DNA from: VRUE01 sp033856275
GTDB lineage: Bacteria; Actinomycetota; Thermoleophilia; Solirubrobacterales; 70-9
Assembly: GCA_033856275.1 (NCBI GenBank)
Contig: JAWVFJ010000016.1
Coordinates: forward strand, 30,290-94,289
Direction: 5' to 3'
Length of the DNA stretch: 64,000 nucleotides
Part shown: in pieces, positions 8,087 through 16,659 of the stretch
Numbering within the stretch: the stretch's first letter is position 1
How the letters are laid out: each line of letters opens with the position of its first letter
The notes under the pieces: model-generated
Told to the model about the DNA's origin: nothing
The model's database searches: none
What the model saw: only the letters and a program-made list of their open reading frames with translations
Position numbers and translations under genes: made by a program

Positions 8087-9391
8087 TCAGCCGCTGACGG
8101 TGGGGCGGTGCTCGGCGCCAGCGGGGTCTTCGGGCCGCACCGCGTCGGCGCCCAGCTCGAAGGCCGTGTGCAGCGCGCGCACGGCGTCGGGGACTTGCTC
8201 GGCCGAGATGACGCAGGAGATCTTGATCGGCGAAGTGGAGATCATCTCGATGTTGATCCGCTCGCGGCCGAGCACCTCGAAGACCTTGGCGGCGACCCCG
8301 GGGTGCGAGCGCATGCCGGCACCGATGATCGAGACCTTGCCGATGCGATCGTCGGTGCGCACCCCCTCGCTGACGCCCTCGCCGAGCGCCGCCAGGGTGT
8401 CGGTCGCCGTGGTCAACTCGGAGCGGTCGATCGTGAAGGAGAGATCGGCGAGCTCGTCGTCGCCTACCGGCTCGTTCTGGATGATCACGTCGACGTTGAT
8501 GCCGGCATCTGCCAGCGCCTGGAAGATTTCGCCGGCGACGCCGGGCTCGTCGCGGATGCCGACCAGGGTCACGCGCGCCTCGTCGACGGAGTGGGTCACT
8601 GCTGTAACGAAGGGTTGCTCCATGGTCACCTGCTCGCTCTCGTCCTCGCTGACGACGAGGGTACCGGGGCCATCCTCGAAGCTGCTGCGGCAGTGGATGC
8701 GGACGCCGTGGTTGCGCGCGTACTCAACCGAGCGCAGCTGCAGGACCCTGGCACCCGAAGCCGCCATCTCGAGCGTCTCCTCGAAGGTCGCAATCGGGAT
8801 CTTGCGAGCGTCGGGGACGATGCGCGGGTCGGCACTGAAGACGCCGGCGACGTCGGTGTAGATCTCGCAGACGTCTGCGTCCAGCGCCGCGGCAAGCGCC
8901 ACTGCGGTCGTGTCGGAGCCGCCTCGCCCGAGCGTGGTCACATCGTGGCTCTCGGTCGAGACACCCTGGAAGCCGGCGACGAGGACGATGTGGTCCTCCT
9001 CCAGGGCTTCGCGGATGCGGTCGGCGCGCACGTCGATGATCCGCGCCTTGGTATGGGAGGAGTCGGTGACGATGCCGGCCTGGGACCCGGTAAGCGAGAT
9101 CGCCTTGTGGCCCATGTCGTGAATCGCCATCGCGCACAGCGCACAGGAAATTCGCTCGCCGGTGGAGAGCAGCATGTCCATCTCTCGTGGCTCCGGGCGG
9201 TCGGAGATCTCTAGCGCCTGGGCGACCAGTTCGTCGGTGGTCTTGCCCCGCGCCGAGAGCACCGCCACGGCGCGCTTGCCAGCCTCGCGGGCGGCGACGA
9301 TGCGGCGGGCGGCGCGCTTGATCTGCTCGGCACCGGCGACCGAAGTGCCGCCGAACTTCATCACCACCGTGTTGGATCCCTGCTCAGACAT
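8087..9391 (-). CDS. lysC: Aspartate kinase
   Basis: The 434-aa enzyme phosphorylates aspartate, the first step of the aspartate amino-acid family. The N-terminal kinase domain begins VVMKFGGTSVAG. The C-terminal part (from about residue 285) holds two ACT domains (VTLVGIRDEPGVAGEIF and VSIIGAGMRSHPGVAAKVF), which normally bind lysine or threonine for feedback control. The reading frame stays open 50 codons further upstream. The ATG at 9391 (MSEQGSN) is chosen because the conserved kinase motif begins about ten residues after it. Confidence 0.95.
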   Translation of the reverse strand: MSEQGSNTVVMKFGGTSVAGAEQIKRAARRIVAAREAGKRAVAVLSARGKTTDELVAQALEISDRPEPREMDMLLSTGERISCALCAMAIHDMGHKAISLTGSQAGIVTDSSHTKARIIDVRADRIREALEEDHIVLVAGFQGVSTESHDVTTLGRGGSDTTAVALAAALDADVCEIYTDVAGVFSADPRIVPDARKIPIATFEETLEMAASGARVLQLRSVEYARNHGVRIHCRSSFEDGPGTLVVSEDESEQVTMEQPFVTAVTHSVDEARVTLVGIRDEPGVAGEIFQALADAGINVDVIIQNEPVGDDELADLSFTIDRSELTTATDTLAALGEGVSEGVRTDDRIGKVSIIGAGMRSHPGVAAKVFEVLGRERINIEMISTSPIKISCVISAEQVPDAVRALHTAFELGADAVRPEDPAGAEHRPTVSG

Positions 9392-9452
9392 GGACGATTG
9401 AGGATAAGCGCTCGCTAAAGGCAGCGGTGTGGGAAACCGATGAGTCTCCAGC

Positions 9453-10562
9453 GTGGAGCCGAGTACTACCGAAATGCCGATGGTGCTGCCGGGGGCCGGG
9501 GGCGCGGACCGCGACGAACGCCTGCTCGTCGCCAGCCGCATCTCCTCTTACCTCGCGCGGGCACACACGATTGCCAGCGTGGCGACGATCGCCGTGCAGC
9601 AGCTGCACGAGTCCTTCCACTACTACCTTGCCGTCGTGCAGCGACTCGATCCCGACGGCTCGCTGCGCGTCGTCGCCGGCGCCGGCCCCCTCGCCGACGA
9701 GGTCGACGACTTCCTCGCCATGGAGCAGCCGGTTGAGGTTGGAGTCAACGGGCGCGTCGCGCGCACCGGCGAGCCGGCGATGGTCAACGACACCCGCCTC
9801 GACTCCGACTACCTGCACCGCAACCGCCGCACCGACCCCGGCTCGGAGCTCTCGCTGCCGATCCGCGTCGCCGGCACGATCTGGGGCGTGATGAACCTCG
9901 AGCAGGAGGAACCGGGCGCCTTTGCCGACGAGGACCTGTTGCTGGCCCACATCGTCGCCGGACAGCTCGGCTCGGCGATCTACCGCTGCCAACTGGTCGA
10001 CGAGCTCGAGGGCGCTTTCCTGACCACGCTGGGGGTGCTCGCCGACGCGGTCGAGCTGCAGGACGCTTACACCGCCGACCATGCCAACGAGGTGGCCGAA
10101 CTGGCCGTCGCGGTCGGCAAACGGATGGGCATCGCCGGCCCCGAGTTGGATCGGCTCCGCTACGGGGCGCTTCTGCACGACGTCGGCAAGATCGGCGTAC
10201 CGGGCGAGATGCTGCGCAAGGCCGGTCCGTTGAGCGCCGAGGAGCGCGAGAAGATGGACGCCCACACAGCGATCGGCGCCCGCATGCTGGAGCGCATCCC
10301 CTTCCTCGCCCCGGTGGCGCCACTGGTCCGCTCCGCCCACGAGCGCGTCGACGGGGGTGGCTACCCGGACGGGCTCGCCGGCGAGGAAATTCCCCGCGGG
10401 GCGATGATCATCGCCACCTGCGACGCCTACCACGCAATGACCTCAGACCGCTCCTATCGCCAGGCAATGCCGAAGGACGCGGCGATCCGAGAGTTGGGGG
10501 CCGGAGCGGGCACGCAGTTCGACGCCAGCGTGGTCGCGGCGCTCGTCGCCGAGTTGGGATAA
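9453..10562 (+). CDS. GAF domain and HD-GYP phosphodiesterase
   Basis: The 369-aa soluble protein has a GAF sensor domain (about residues 25-170) and an HD-GYP domain (about 185-369) that hydrolyses cyclic di-GMP. Metal and signature motifs are complete: LLHDVGKIGVP, the second His set at HTAIGARM, HERVDGGGYPDGL and DAYHAMTSDRSYR. The GTG start at 9453 has no clear ribosome site, and the ATG at 9474 is an alternative. It is divergent from lysC. With the proteins at 21734, 49419 and 52032 it suggests active cyclic-di-GMP signalling. Confidence 0.85.
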   Translation: MEPSTTEMPMVLPGAGGADRDERLLVASRISSYLARAHTIASVATIAVQQLHESFHYYLAVVQRLDPDGSLRVVAGAGPLADEVDDFLAMEQPVEVGVNGRVARTGEPAMVNDTRLDSDYLHRNRRTDPGSELSLPIRVAGTIWGVMNLEQEEPGAFADEDLLLAHIVAGQLGSAIYRCQLVDELEGAFLTTLGVLADAVELQDAYTADHANEVAELAVAVGKRMGIAGPELDRLRYGALLHDVGKIGVPGEMLRKAGPLSAEEREKMDAHTAIGARMLERIPFLAPVAPLVRSAHERVDGGGYPDGLAGEEIPRGAMIIATCDAYHAMTSDRSYRQAMPKDAAIRELGAGAGTQFDASVVAALVAELG

Positions 10563-10570
10563 ACGCCCGG

Positions 10571-10613
10571 CCGTAACGTTTTCTGGTCCCTATGGGACGA
10601 AAAACGTTGCACC
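10571..10613. repeat. Dispersed intergenic palindrome, copy A
   Basis: The sequence reads CCGTAACGTTTTCTGGTCCC, then TAT, then GGGACGAAAAACGTTGCACC. The right arm ends in the family hallmark CGTTGCACC. It separates the convergent HD-GYP gene and the small gene at 10624 and may stop both transcripts. Confidence 0.65.
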
Positions 10614-10623
10614 TGAGCGGGGC

Positions 10624-10866
10624 CTACTCGGCGCCGCCAGCGCCACCAAGGTTGCCGAGCATCGCGTGCTCGGCCATGCGGATCAGCCCGAGCGCCATGT
10701 GAGGGCGCATATCGCTGGTACGCACCCGCACATGAGAGCCATGCGGGCCGATCACCTCGACGATCGTGCAAACGTCGCCGATCTGGCAGTCCTCGCCGTA
10801 GTCGGCTTCGAGAGCCTCCATCTGAGCGGTCACCACCTGGCCCATCTTGCTCTGGTCGATCGGCAT
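10624..10866 (-). CDS. Small conserved-looking hypothetical protein
   Basis: The 80-aa acidic, soluble product (MPIDQSKMGQVVTAQMEALE...) has a central beta-rich stretch (CTIVEVIGPHGSHVRVRTSD) and a Gly/Ala-rich tail. It has no recognised family. Its start diverges from the PadR gene across a 69-base spacer that holds the PadR-like operator, so it may be co-regulated with the PadR-MMPL pair. Confidence 0.55.
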   Translation of the reverse strand: MPIDQSKMGQVVTAQMEALEADYGEDCQIGDVCTIVEVIGPHGSHVRVRTSDMRPHMALGLIRMAEHAMLGNLGGAGGAE

Positions 10867-10905
10867 TGCTTTGCAGACTACATGTGATCCAGTTCACACT
10901 TTTAG

Positions 10906-10924
10906 ATATATCTATCCGATATAT
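10906..10924. promoter_or_regulatory. Probable PadR operator
   Basis: A perfect inverted repeat, ATATATC-TATCC-GATATAT, lies 12 bases before the padR start, in an AT-rich island within GC-rich DNA. PadR-family repressors commonly bind ATAT-rich dyads, so autoregulation is the likely role. Confidence 0.65.
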
Positions 10925-10935
10925 GTAGTGGGGGT

Positions 10936-11478
10936 ATGGAGCTCAGTCCGACCGCCTATGTGATCCTCGGCATGGTCAGCCGCGAGGCGCGCTCGGGCTA
11001 TGAGATCAAGGCCGCCGTCGACAACTCGACCCGCTTCTTTTGGGCCGCTAGCTACGGACAGATCTACCCCGAGCTGAAGCGGCTCTCCGAGGCGGAGTTG
11101 GTCGAGGGGATCGACTCCCCACGGGGAGAGCGCAAGCGGACCGTTTACGCGATCACGGCCGACGGCGAGGCGGAGTTGAAGGACTGGCTGCGCCAGCCGC
11201 CGGAGACGGCGGAGATGCGCGAAGAAGGTTTGCTGAAACTGTTCTTTGCCGACATCCTCCCCCCCGAGGAGGCAGTGGAGACGCTACGGGCGATGCGCCG
11301 GCATCGGCTCGAGCTGGCGGCCCGTCTACGCGGCATGGAATCGATGACCTTGGAGAAGGACCCCTTCTCGCTGATGGTGCTGCAGGGGGGGATCGAGTTC
11401 AACGAGTGGTTCGCAGACTGGTGCGAGCGGATGGAGACACGCCTCCTCGCCACCGCCCAGCCCGAAAGGAGCAGCTGA
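10936..11478 (+). CDS. PadR family transcriptional regulator
   Basis: The 180-aa product has the PadR N-terminal winged helix (SPTAYVILGMVSREARSGYE, then a recognition region QIYPELKRLSEAELV and the wing RGERKRTVYAIT). A C-terminal helical dimerisation domain follows (about residues 90-175). PadR proteins usually repress a neighbouring exporter until a toxic ligand binds. The stop overlaps the start of the MMPL gene (TGATG), so the pair is translationally coupled. Confidence 0.9.
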   Translation: MELSPTAYVILGMVSREARSGYEIKAAVDNSTRFFWAASYGQIYPELKRLSEAELVEGIDSPRGERKRTVYAITADGEAELKDWLRQPPETAEMREEGLLKLFFADILPPEEAVETLRAMRRHRLELAARLRGMESMTLEKDPFSLMVLQGGIEFNEWFADWCERMETRLLATAQPERSS

Positions 11479-13625
11479 TGTTCGACTCACTGGCCCGCCT
11501 CGCCGATGGCAACGCCCGCCGCATCGGGATCTTCGCGATTTTCTTCTTTCTCGCCGCCGCCGCCATCGGAGGCGGTGTGGCGAGCCGCCTCGACCCCTAC
11601 GGCGCGGACGATCCGACGACGGAGACGGTGAAGTCGCGAGAACGGCTCGAGGACGCCGGCCTGCGCATTCCGGCGGTGTTCGTGGTGGTCGAAAACGCCC
11701 CGGTGGCCGTGCCCGCGACGCGGGCCCGGGTCGAGGCACTGGAGCAGCGCGTGCGCCGCCGTGCCGACGTCAAGTCGGTGACCGGTTTCTACGACACCAA
11801 ATCCCCCGTTTTCGTCTCCAAGGACAGGCGATCGACCTACTTCGCCGTCGCCCTGCACCCAACCGGAGACAAGCAATGGCAGGAAGCCGGTGCCGATATC
11901 GCCGACTCGCTCGCCAATCGGCCCGGCGTCGTCGTCGGCGGCGGGGCCGTCGCCCAAGAGCAGGTCAACAAGCAGGTCGAGAAGGACTTGCGTACGGCGG
12001 AGATGCTCGCCTTCCCGCTGCTTTTCCTGCTCTCTTTTCTCTTCTTCCGCAGCCTCGTCGCCTCACTGCTGCCGCTGATGATCGGTGGCCTGGCGATCGT
12101 CGGCACCTTTCTGATCCTGCGCCTCGCCAGCGAGGTCGGCTCGATCTCGATCTTCGCCCTCAACCTGACCACGGCGCTCGGGCTGGGCCTGGCGATCGAC
12201 TACAGCCTCTTCGTCGTCTCGCGCTATCGCGAGGAGATCGCCAAGGACGGGCCTGGTCTGGCGGCGATGCGACGCGTGCTCGCGACAGCAGGGCGCACGG
12301 TCTTCTTCTCCTCGTTGACGGTCAGCGCGGCGCTCGCCTCGCTGCTCGTCTTCCCGCAGCGCTTCCTTTATTCGATGGGCCTCGGCGGGGCCCTGGTGGC
12401 GCTCTTCGCCGCGCTGATCTCGCTGACCGTGCTGCCCGCCGTGCTGACCCTGCTCGGCACCCGCGTCAACTCGCTGGCGCCGCGCTTCCTACAGCGCCGC
12501 GCCGTGGCCGATACACGGTCCGACGAGAGCGGCTTCTGGTATCGGCTCTCCCGCTTCGTCATGCGCCGGCCGGTGCCGGTGGCGACCATCAGCGCCGCCC
12601 TGCTGATCGTGATGGGCATCCCCTTCTTCGGGATCAAGTTCGACACCGTCGACCCCACTGTGCTGCCGACCTCGGCCAGCGCCCGCCAGGCTTACGACAC
12701 GGTGAGCAACAAGTTCCCGCCGTACCGCGAGTCGCCGATCTGGGTCGACGTCGAAGGCGGCGGACCGCGTGCGGCGGCGCAATTCGCGGCGCGGGTGCGG
12801 CGCGTCAACGGAGTTGCAGAAGTCAACCCGCCTCAGCCTCTCCGCGGTGATGTCACGGCGATTCAGGTCACCTCGTCCCACCCGTTCGTCTCGGAGGCCA
12901 GCCAGGCGACGGTGAAGCGGATCCGCGCCCTGCAGCCACCGCCCGGGGCGACGACTTTGGTTGGCGGGGCTACCGCCGATTTCATCGACCTGCAGAGCAG
13001 CCTCGTCCGCCACCTGCCGATCGTGCTGGGGATCATCATCGTGGCGACGCTGACGATCCTTTTCCTGATGACCGGCTCGGTGATCCTGCCGATCAAGTCG
13101 TTGCTGATGAACTTCCTCAACCTCAGCGCCGTCTTCGGCCTGCTGGTGCTGATCTTCCAGGACGGCCGCCTCGAGGGCTTCCTCGACTACTCGAGCCCGG
13201 GCGCGATCGAGCAGACGATGCCGATCCTGCTCTTCGCGGTCGCCTTTGGCCTCTCCACCGACTACGCCGTCTTCCTGCTCTCGCGGATCAAGGAGGCGCG
13301 CGACAACGGCGCCTCCGATTCCGAGTCGGTGGCGATCGGCCTCGAGCGGACCGGCCGCATCGTCACCGCCGCCGCCCTGCTCTTTGCCGTAGCGATGTGT
13401 GCCTTTGCCACCTCCCAAGTCATCTTCATCAAGGAGAACGGCGTCGGCACTGCGCTCGCCGTTCTGATCGACGCCAGCATCATTCGCGCCCTCCTGGTTC
13501 CGTCGCTGATGGAGCTTCTTGGCAAGTGGAATTGGTGGGCGCCTAAGCCGCTCCGCCGCTTGCACGAGCGCTTCGGGATCAGCGAGACGTCGTCGCTATC
13601 AGGGCCGCAGCCGGAGAAGACCTGA
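11478..13625 (+). CDS. MMPL/RND-type membrane exporter
   Basis: The 715-aa protein shows the duplicated RND layout: one helix, a large extracytoplasmic loop, five helices, then the same again. Both proton-relay motifs are present, as GLGLAIDYSLFVVSRYREE and AFGLSTDYAVFLLSRIKE. MMPL proteins export lipids or drugs using the proton gradient; the substrate here is unknown. The start is the ATG overlapping the padR stop. An open frame further upstream lies inside padR and is not used. Confidence 0.9.
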   Translation: MFDSLARLADGNARRIGIFAIFFFLAAAAIGGGVASRLDPYGADDPTTETVKSRERLEDAGLRIPAVFVVVENAPVAVPATRARVEALEQRVRRRADVKSVTGFYDTKSPVFVSKDRRSTYFAVALHPTGDKQWQEAGADIADSLANRPGVVVGGGAVAQEQVNKQVEKDLRTAEMLAFPLLFLLSFLFFRSLVASLLPLMIGGLAIVGTFLILRLASEVGSISIFALNLTTALGLGLAIDYSLFVVSRYREEIAKDGPGLAAMRRVLATAGRTVFFSSLTVSAALASLLVFPQRFLYSMGLGGALVALFAALISLTVLPAVLTLLGTRVNSLAPRFLQRRAVADTRSDESGFWYRLSRFVMRRPVPVATISAALLIVMGIPFFGIKFDTVDPTVLPTSASARQAYDTVSNKFPPYRESPIWVDVEGGGPRAAAQFAARVRRVNGVAEVNPPQPLRGDVTAIQVTSSHPFVSEASQATVKRIRALQPPPGATTLVGGATADFIDLQSSLVRHLPIVLGIIIVATLTILFLMTGSVILPIKSLLMNFLNLSAVFGLLVLIFQDGRLEGFLDYSSPGAIEQTMPILLFAVAFGLSTDYAVFLLSRIKEARDNGASDSESVAIGLERTGRIVTAAALLFAVAMCAFATSQVIFIKENGVGTALAVLIDASIIRALLVPSLMELLGKWNWWAPKPLRRLHERFGISETSSLSGPQPEKT

Positions 13626-13630
13626 TCGAG

Positions 13631-13662
13631 TTGTACGTTTAAAATACTGTGATATTTATAAG
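13631..13662 (+). promoter_or_regulatory. AT-rich promoter-like island before the mini-gene
   Basis: A TTGTAC hexamer (13631-13636) is followed after 16 bases by TATTTA/TATAAG in a stretch far more AT-rich than its surroundings. It would place a start point about 30 bases before the ribosome site of the mini-gene. Confidence 0.4.
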
Positions 13663-13698
13663 TACTCCCGATCCATAGCATTGGAGGGAGGTGCCGCA

Positions 13699-13758
13699 AT
13701 GAAGATTGTCAAGGAGAGCCCCGTCGTGCCCCTTATCTCGACCACCAAGACGTCCTGA
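13699..13758 (+). CDS. Possible 19-residue peptide gene
   Basis: The ATG reading frame encodes MKIVKESPVVPLISTTKTS and is preceded at ideal spacing by a strong Shine-Dalgarno (GGAGGGAGGT). It has its own AT-rich promoter-like island upstream and a perfect 12-bp hairpin seven bases after the stop. The peptide is basic at the front and rich in Pro, Val, Ser and Thr, with no Cys. No modification enzyme sits beside it. It could be a signalling or modified peptide, or a regulatory open frame in a small RNA. Nothing in the peptide identifies a family. Confidence 0.45.
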   Translation: MKIVKESPVVPLISTTKTS

Positions 13759-13764
13759 TCGGGA

Positions 13765-13801
13765 GCTGCCTGGGCTTGGCCAAGTGCTGAGCCCAGGCAG
13801 C
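13765..13801 (+). terminator. 12-bp perfect hairpin after the mini-gene
   Basis: The arms GCTGCCTGGGCT and AGCCCAGGCAGC enclose a 13-base loop. It lies between the mini-gene and the convergent phosphoesterase gene, so it can serve both strands. There is no T-run. Confidence 0.6.
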
Positions 13802-13840
13802 GGGCACTGAGCTCTGCGCCGCTTGCACGGATGGTTCAGG

Positions 13841-15541
13841 TCAGCGAGTGCGAGTCGGGCCTGCACGGGCCGGGGTCTGGGAAGGCGTGACCGAAGCAGT
13901 GGCGTTGAACACCGTGCTGTCGAAGGCGGCCAGCGACGGTTCGGCAGCGTAGCCGAGCGGCGGCGTGACTTCGAGTAGTTCGCCGACGCTGAGCAGGAAA
14001 GAGAAGTGGTTGTAGTAGCCGGCTTCGTTGACGCTGCCGGGTTCGACGAAGGGCGAGAGCAGCAGCATTCCCACCCTGCCTCCCCCACCGCTTTCTTTCA
14101 CCGGCCCATTTGCCGCCGGTGCCGCTTCGGGGGCGGGCAGGTTGGGGTATTCGGGGGTCGCGCAGCAGGCGCTGATGTCAGATTCAGGCGTGTCCTGGCG
14201 GGCTTGCGGCGAGGTGATCGCGATCAGGCCAGATTTTTTATAGGCGGGAGAGGCCTCGATTTCGGCGATCACAGTTTCGAGGAAGGGCTGGGCCGCGGCC
14301 AGTCCGGTGGCTGCGCTCGGTTCGCACGGCGCTTCGCCGCCGTCGTGGCAGGCGTTGGGCACGATGTAAGAGAAAGTGGGAGTGCGGGATTCCTTTTTCA
14401 GGTCGAGGCTGAGCTGGTCGAGGCCGACATCGCGTTCGCCGCATTCGGGGCTGTCGACGAGGGCGTGGAAATAGACAAAAGGATTGCGCCAGGTCTGATA
14501 TGGATCTCCCAGGCGCGGAGCCTGCGCAGGGTCCGCTTCGCCGATCGCGGGGTGCCGGCAAGTGGTCGGCTCTCCCGCCTGGCCGGCGCCGATCCCCTCG
14601 ACATATGCCTTCCAGCTCTTGCTCGCAGCCGCGAGCTGCCCGGGAAGCGTTTGCGTTTCGGCGGGGTAGACGCAGCCTTCGCCTTCTACCTGCCCCGTCG
14701 CGCCCAGCGCCGGGCTGGCGAAGTCCTTGTATTCCGGGCAGTTCGCCGTCGTTGCCGCGGTCGGGCCCTGGCCGCTGACCAGCGCGATCTCGTTGGCCAG
14801 GTCGCCGCTTGTCACCGCGTAGTAGTTGGAGAGCAGCTCGCCCTTTTCCGCCAGCGTCTTGGCGAGGTAAGGCGCGGCCGAGCCCTCCCCATAGGTTTCT
14901 TCGAAGCCGTAGTCGGCGAGCACGATCAGGAAGATGTGCTGGATCGGGGGAAGCGCCGGTTCTTCGGGCAGTTCGGGAGGCGCGGTTTTTTTGGACGGAC
15001 CCGGCGCGGGCACTTCAGGCGCCAGCGGTTCCAGGGGCACTTCGGCCGGTAGCGGCGCTTCGGCCACGGGGACCGGCTCGCTTGTTTTCGGCGTCGGCTT
15101 TGGCGCCGACGCCGAGGCCGGCACCGCTTCGGCCTCTGTGTAGAGGACGATTGGCGCGATCCCGGCGCTCTGTGCGGCCGGCCCGGTCAGGCCACCGAGC
15201 AGAACACCGAAGGCCAGCACGATCAGGACCGCAACGGCGGCGCTGCGCGGCTCGGGCATGTAGCGCCGCCGGGACGCCTCCTCCCCCCCGTTCTCCGACG
15301 CGAGATCGACTGTGGTTGTCTGAGAAGGCGCGGCCTCGAATGGTGGCTCGACTATCGAAAGCCATTTGGCAATCGCCGCCGGGATCCCCCCGCGCCGCTC
15401 ACCGCACTCGAGGCAGTAACGCTGGTCCGGCGCGAGGTGGGCACCGCAGCCGGTGCAGCCAGGGGCATGCCCGCTGCTCTCGTCATCGGGGGAGATCGCC
15501 ACCGCTGGGAGTCTCGCTCCGCGCTGGCGCACAGTTGTCAT
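13841..15541 (-). CDS. Zinc-ribbon, membrane-anchored phosphoesterase family protein
   Basis: The product (about 566 aa from the ATG at 15541; a GTG at 15562 is an alternative) has three parts. There is an N-terminal zinc ribbon (CTGCGAHLAPDQRYCLECGE), one membrane helix (AAVAVLIVLAFGVLLGGLTG), and after a Pro/Ala/Glu-rich linker an extracytoplasmic domain. That domain resembles the PF04185 phosphoesterase/acid phosphatase family (HIFLIVLADYGFEETYGEG, ending with LLLSPFVEPGSVNEAGYYNH). PF04185 contains phospholipase C and acid phosphatases, but the substrate here is not predictable. The zinc ribbon is shared with the divergent neighbour at 15626. Confidence 0.75.
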   Translation of the reverse strand: MTTVRQRGARLPAVAISPDDESSGHAPGCTGCGAHLAPDQRYCLECGERRGGIPAAIAKWLSIVEPPFEAAPSQTTTVDLASENGGEEASRRRYMPEPRSAAVAVLIVLAFGVLLGGLTGPAAQSAGIAPIVLYTEAEAVPASASAPKPTPKTSEPVPVAEAPLPAEVPLEPLAPEVPAPGPSKKTAPPELPEEPALPPIQHIFLIVLADYGFEETYGEGSAAPYLAKTLAEKGELLSNYYAVTSGDLANEIALVSGQGPTAATTANCPEYKDFASPALGATGQVEGEGCVYPAETQTLPGQLAAASKSWKAYVEGIGAGQAGEPTTCRHPAIGEADPAQAPRLGDPYQTWRNPFVYFHALVDSPECGERDVGLDQLSLDLKKESRTPTFSYIVPNACHDGGEAPCEPSAATGLAAAQPFLETVIAEIEASPAYKKSGLIAITSPQARQDTPESDISACCATPEYPNLPAPEAAPAANGPVKESGGGGRVGMLLLSPFVEPGSVNEAGYYNHFSFLLSVGELLEVTPPLGYAAEPSLAAFDSTVFNATASVTPSQTPARAGPTRTR

Positions 15542-15550
15542 CCAACTGTG
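15530..15550. promoter_or_regulatory. Inverted repeat in the divergent zinc-ribbon promoter region
   Basis: The dyad CACAGTTG-TCATC-CAACTGTG lies at the start of the phosphoesterase gene and upstream of the divergent gene at 15626. It is a candidate operator controlling both. It overlaps the preferred ATG at 15541, so it could also be an mRNA hairpin. Confidence 0.4.
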
Positions 15551-15625
15551 AACTCGGACCACAACTCACTCTTTTTTCACAACCCCGAAACATCTCGTAG
15601 TCCTATCGCGAAGACGATATGCGCC

Positions 15626-16225
15626 GTGGACCACTCACTGTTCAGTACAGGGGGCGAGCAGTGTCCCTCCTGCGGCACGATCATCGCCAGCGACCAGCGC
15701 TACTGCCTGCGCTGCGGACAGCGCTGCGGCGAGCCACGCCTCCCCTTCATGAACGCGGTCACCTTCATGGACGCGATGCGGGTGCCCGCTGAGGCGATGC
15801 CCGCCCCTGCGGCGCCGCAAAAGCGGCAGAGGCGAATCTCGTCGAACGCTGCCCTGATCGCCGGTGTCGGCACGCTGCTGCTGGCGATGGGCGTCGGGGT
15901 GCTGATCGGGCACTCCGGCAATCAGACCGTCGCAACCAATGCCGCGGCCCCAGCGCAGGTGATCACGGTGCATGGCGGCGGCGAAGCGGAAACCGCCGCC
16001 GCCGGAAAACAGACCAACACGGGTGGTGGAGGTGGCAAGGGAAGCAAGGAGGCCAGCGCGAGCGCCAAGAAGAAGGCGGAAACCGGACAGGGCGCCGAAG
16101 AAGTGCTCAAGCCGAGCGCTGGAGTGAAGCTGCCACCCGCGACCGCTCAGCCCGGCAGCAAGTGCGAAAGCGGCGCGGCCGGTTGCGAAGGCGGCGAATT
16201 CACCGGCAATTTCTTCGGCGAATGA
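15626..16225 (+). CDS. Zinc-ribbon protein with one membrane helix
   Basis: The 199-aa product starts at a GTG (VDHSLFSTGG). It has an N-terminal zinc ribbon (CPSCGTIIASDQRYCLRCGQ), a membrane helix (AALIAGVGTLLLAMGVGVLI) and a low-complexity Gly/Lys/Ala/Glu-rich outer part with a late Cys pair (CESGAAGCEGG). The ribbon is nearly identical in design to that of the phosphoesterase across the divergent promoter. The function is unknown; a role in anchoring or assembling a shared envelope complex is a guess. It overlaps the next gene by four bases (ATGA). Confidence 0.7.
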   Translation: MDHSLFSTGGEQCPSCGTIIASDQRYCLRCGQRCGEPRLPFMNAVTFMDAMRVPAEAMPAPAAPQKRQRRISSNAALIAGVGTLLLAMGVGVLIGHSGNQTVATNAAAPAQVITVHGGGEAETAAAGKQTNTGGGGGKGSKEASASAKKKAETGQGAEEVLKPSAGVKLPPATAQPGSKCESGAAGCEGGEFTGNFFGE

Positions 16226-16638
16226 AACTGCCTGGCAAGCTCGCCCGAAGGCACGCCAACGGGGGCTCCCCGATGGCCACTCCCGCCCCGACGACCGGCG
16301 CCCCAGCCGCGCATGAGCTGACGGTCGACCTCGAACGGCGACGCGACCAACTCGTTGCCCGCGTCGCCGAGCTGCAGTGGGACTTGGGCGGACTCGTCTA
16401 CGAAATGGCAGTCCGCAACCAGATCGAGGTCGAGGTGCTGGTCAAACGCGCGGTCGCTCTACAGGACGCGGACGCCGAACTCAGCGAGGTCGAGCGGATC
16501 GTGCGCATGGAGCAGACCGGCACGGCCGGCTCCTGCGCGGCCTGCGGCGCGCCTCACAGCACCGGCGCCACCTTCTGCTGGCAGTGCGGGCAACCGCTGC
16601 TCCAGCAGGTCCCTAGCGACGCGATCCTGCGTCGTTAG
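16222..16638 (+). CDS. Coiled-coil protein with C-terminal zinc ribbon
   Basis: The 138-aa product has a helical, charged middle (LERRRDQLVARVAELQWDLG) predicted to form a coiled coil. It ends in a zinc ribbon (CAACGAPHSTGATFCWQCGQ). The start overlaps the stop of the upstream zinc-ribbon gene, so the two are co-translated and their products may interact. No enzyme motif is visible. Confidence 0.7.
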   Translation: MKLPGKLARRHANGGSPMATPAPTTGAPAAHELTVDLERRRDQLVARVAELQWDLGGLVYEMAVRNQIEVEVLVKRAVALQDADAELSEVERIVRMEQTGTAGSCAACGAPHSTGATFCWQCGQPLLQQVPSDAILRR

Positions 16639-16659
16639 GCACGGCGGGCACGCGCCACT

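Noticed and set aside
13699..13758. Calling the 19-residue peptide a lasso, mycofactocin or PQQ-type precursor
   Set aside because: It lacks the core residues of those families, and no radical SAM, cyclase or protease gene lies beside it.
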